Positions 39,990 through 40,981 of a stretch of DNA of 40,981 nt are shown here, piece after piece. The stretch lies in contig JAFLCE010000031.1 in assembly GCA_017303655.1 (NCBI GenBank), positions 1 through 40,981 on the forward strand, in the 5' to 3' direction. The translations under genes and the position numbers were made by a program. This stretch comes from Anaerolineae bacterium (GTDB taxonomy: Bacteria > Chloroflexota > Anaerolineae > Anaerolineales > Villigracilaceae). Below the pieces are notes generated by a model. That model was not told the DNA's origin and made no database searches. It saw nothing but the letters and a program-made list of their open reading frames with translations. Each line of letters opens with the position of its first letter. Within the stretch, counting starts at the first letter, position 1.

Positions 39990-40017
39990 TTGTCTAAACG
40001 ACAAGTTGTGATATAAG
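39990..40017 (+). promoter_or_regulatory. promoter of the GH3 gene with an overlapping inverted repeat
   Basis: TTGTCT (39990-39995), 16-bp spacer and TATAAG (40012-40017), 9 nt before ATG 40027. TTGTC-TAAAC-GACAA (39990-40004) is a perfect 5-bp inverted repeat on the -35 element and could be a repressor site. Confidence 0.55.
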
Positions 40018-40026
40018 AATGGGGCG

Positions 40027-40981
40027 ATGCGCTTAATCCGAATCCTCTTAATTGTTATTTTTGTTGTTTCTCTTGCCCCCATGCCGGTGCAGGCTCAGAC
40101 AGCCACGCCTCCTGCGGCTGTGCGGCTTGCTTTGGATGCGATGACCCCCGAAGAAAAAGTGGGACAGTTGTTCCTAGTGACGTTTTCCGGCACGGATATT
40201 GGACCAGAGTCTCCGATCTATGATCTGATCGTGCGGCAACATATTGGGGGCGTTGTTTTACTTTCAGAGAAAGATAATTTTAAAGATACCGATACGGTTC
40301 GTGAGGCTTACTCACTGATTGCCGGACTTCAACAAATGGAGTGGGTTGCCTCAACGGGCGAGACATCGTCGGTATATGTGCCGCTATTCATAGGCACATC
40401 ACAAGATGGCACGGTGCCCGACCAAATTTTAAATGGACTAACTCCATTACCAAGTGAAATGGCGATCGGCGCAACCTGGAACACGACCTATGCTGAAGAA
40501 GTGGGCGAAGTTCGCGGACGTGAACTTTCTGCTTTTGGTTTTAATTTATTTCTTGGTCCATCTTTGGACGTTTTGGAAGCACCGGCTGGTGCTGGTGGTG
40601 ATCTGGGGATTCAGGTCTTTGGCGGGGATCCTTATTGGGTGGCAGAAATGGGACGTGCCTTCATTCACGGCATGCACACCGGTAGTGACGGGGAAATCTT
40701 AATAATCGCAAAACATTTCCCTGGTGCAGGAGGGGCTGACCGCTTGCCTCAAGATGAAGTCTCTACGGTGCGAAAATCTCTTGAGCAATTGAAGCAGGTA
40801 GAGTTTGCACCTTTCTTTGCGGTGACGGGCAATGCTGCTTTACCGGAAGAAACCGTGGATGGCTTGCTTGTTTCTCACATTCGCTATCAGGGCTTTCAGG
40901 GCAACATCCGCGCTACCACACGCCCGATCAGTTTTGATCAACAAGCGTTGGGGCAAATTTTAGCACTGCCAGAATTTTTAG
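40027..40981 (+). CDS. glycoside hydrolase family 3 protein, 3' end outside the window
   Basis: 318 codons visible, no stop reached. A signal peptide (MRLIRILLIVIFVVSLAPMP, cleavage near AQA) indicates export. The GH3 N-terminal domain is clear: ALDAMTPEEKVGQLFLVTF, HIGGVVLL, FNLFLGPSLDVL and the conserved IIAKHFPGAGG, then VSHIRYQGFQG. Such enzymes remove terminal sugars, for example N-acetylglucosamine from peptidoglycan or beta-glucosides. The closest shape is beta-N-acetylhexosaminidase (NagZ-like), as inference. It starts from its own promoter. Confidence 0.9.
   Translation, partial: MRLIRILLIVIFVVSLAPMPVQAQTATPPAAVRLALDAMTPEEKVGQLFLVTFSGTDIGPESPIYDLIVRQHIGGVVLLSEKDNFKDTDTVREAYSLIAGLQQMEWVASTGETSSVYVPLFIGTSQDGTVPDQILNGLTPLPSEMAIGATWNTTYAEEVGEVRGRELSAFGFNLFLGPSLDVLEAPAGAGGDLGIQVFGGDPYWVAEMGRAFIHGMHTGSDGEILIIAKHFPGAGGADRLPQDEVSTVRKSLEQLKQVEFAPFFAVTGNAALPEETVDGLLVSHIRYQGFQGNIRATTRPISFDQQALGQILALPEFL

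Overview
The window reads like a chromosomal segment of an Anaerolineae-type Chloroflexota bacterium. That placement is inference. It rests on the gene families (DUF2721, DUF2905, family-5 uracil-DNA glycosylase, many small lipoproteins, TolB-like propellers), GAF-rich histidine kinases, a moderate GC backbone, and TATAAT boxes placed 6-9 nt before several start codons, which suggests leaderless mRNAs. No ribosomal RNA, tRNA, CRISPR array or integrase gene is visible.

Layout. 1-280 is the 3' part of the RNase P RNA. 292-6541 holds a TolB-like lipoprotein, an SDR oxidoreductase, a rhodanese, recJ (minus strand), a DUF2721 protein, small unknowns and a nucleotidyltransferase, with short dispersed repeats between them. 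6662-9819 is AT-rich: four ORFs, each followed by a ~111-124 bp imperfect palindrome whose ends match integron attC core sites. This is a gene-cassette array without a visible integrase. 9959-13000 has one more small membrane protein and a minus-strand operon of two lipoproteins and a MocR-type regulator whose PLP lysine is replaced by His. 13090-17372 carries tgt, a four-helix-bundle gene flanked by 12-bp inverted repeats, uppP, an M20 peptidase and a lipoprotein.

17440-27500 is one long co-directional cluster. It has two MacB/LolD-type ATPases (the second fused to a cyclic-nucleotide-binding-like domain), two paralogous hybrid histidine kinases, a single-domain receiver, an FtsX/MacB-type permease and a lipoprotein HlyD-type adaptor. 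It looks like an ABC efflux or export machine with a phosphorelay built into its operon and no DNA-binding output protein.

27501-30349 is an exopolysaccharide O-acetylation module (AlgI-like MBOAT plus AlgJ/AlgX-like protein). Ahead of it lie a promoter, three tandem GEMM-type (c-di-GMP-I class) aptamers and a strong intrinsic terminator. Aptamers 1 and 2 carry A, and aptamer 3 carries G, at the position I align with the ligand-discriminating nucleotide 20.

30379-36954 is a housekeeping run: ruvB, a small coiled-coil protein, DUF2905, queA with a repeat-derived insertion, family-5 UDG and two alpha/beta hydrolases. It ends with a redoxin gene that has an in-frame TGA exactly where the first Cys of CxxC is expected, followed by a SECIS-like hairpin (probable selenoprotein), and an S51/GATase-like protein fused to a CysS-type C-terminal segment. 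37027-40981 holds a polyprenol-phosphate-mannose-synthase-like glycosyltransferase, a divergent AAA+ ATPase, a glycerophosphodiester phosphodiesterase and the 5' part of a GH3 glycosidase running off the window.
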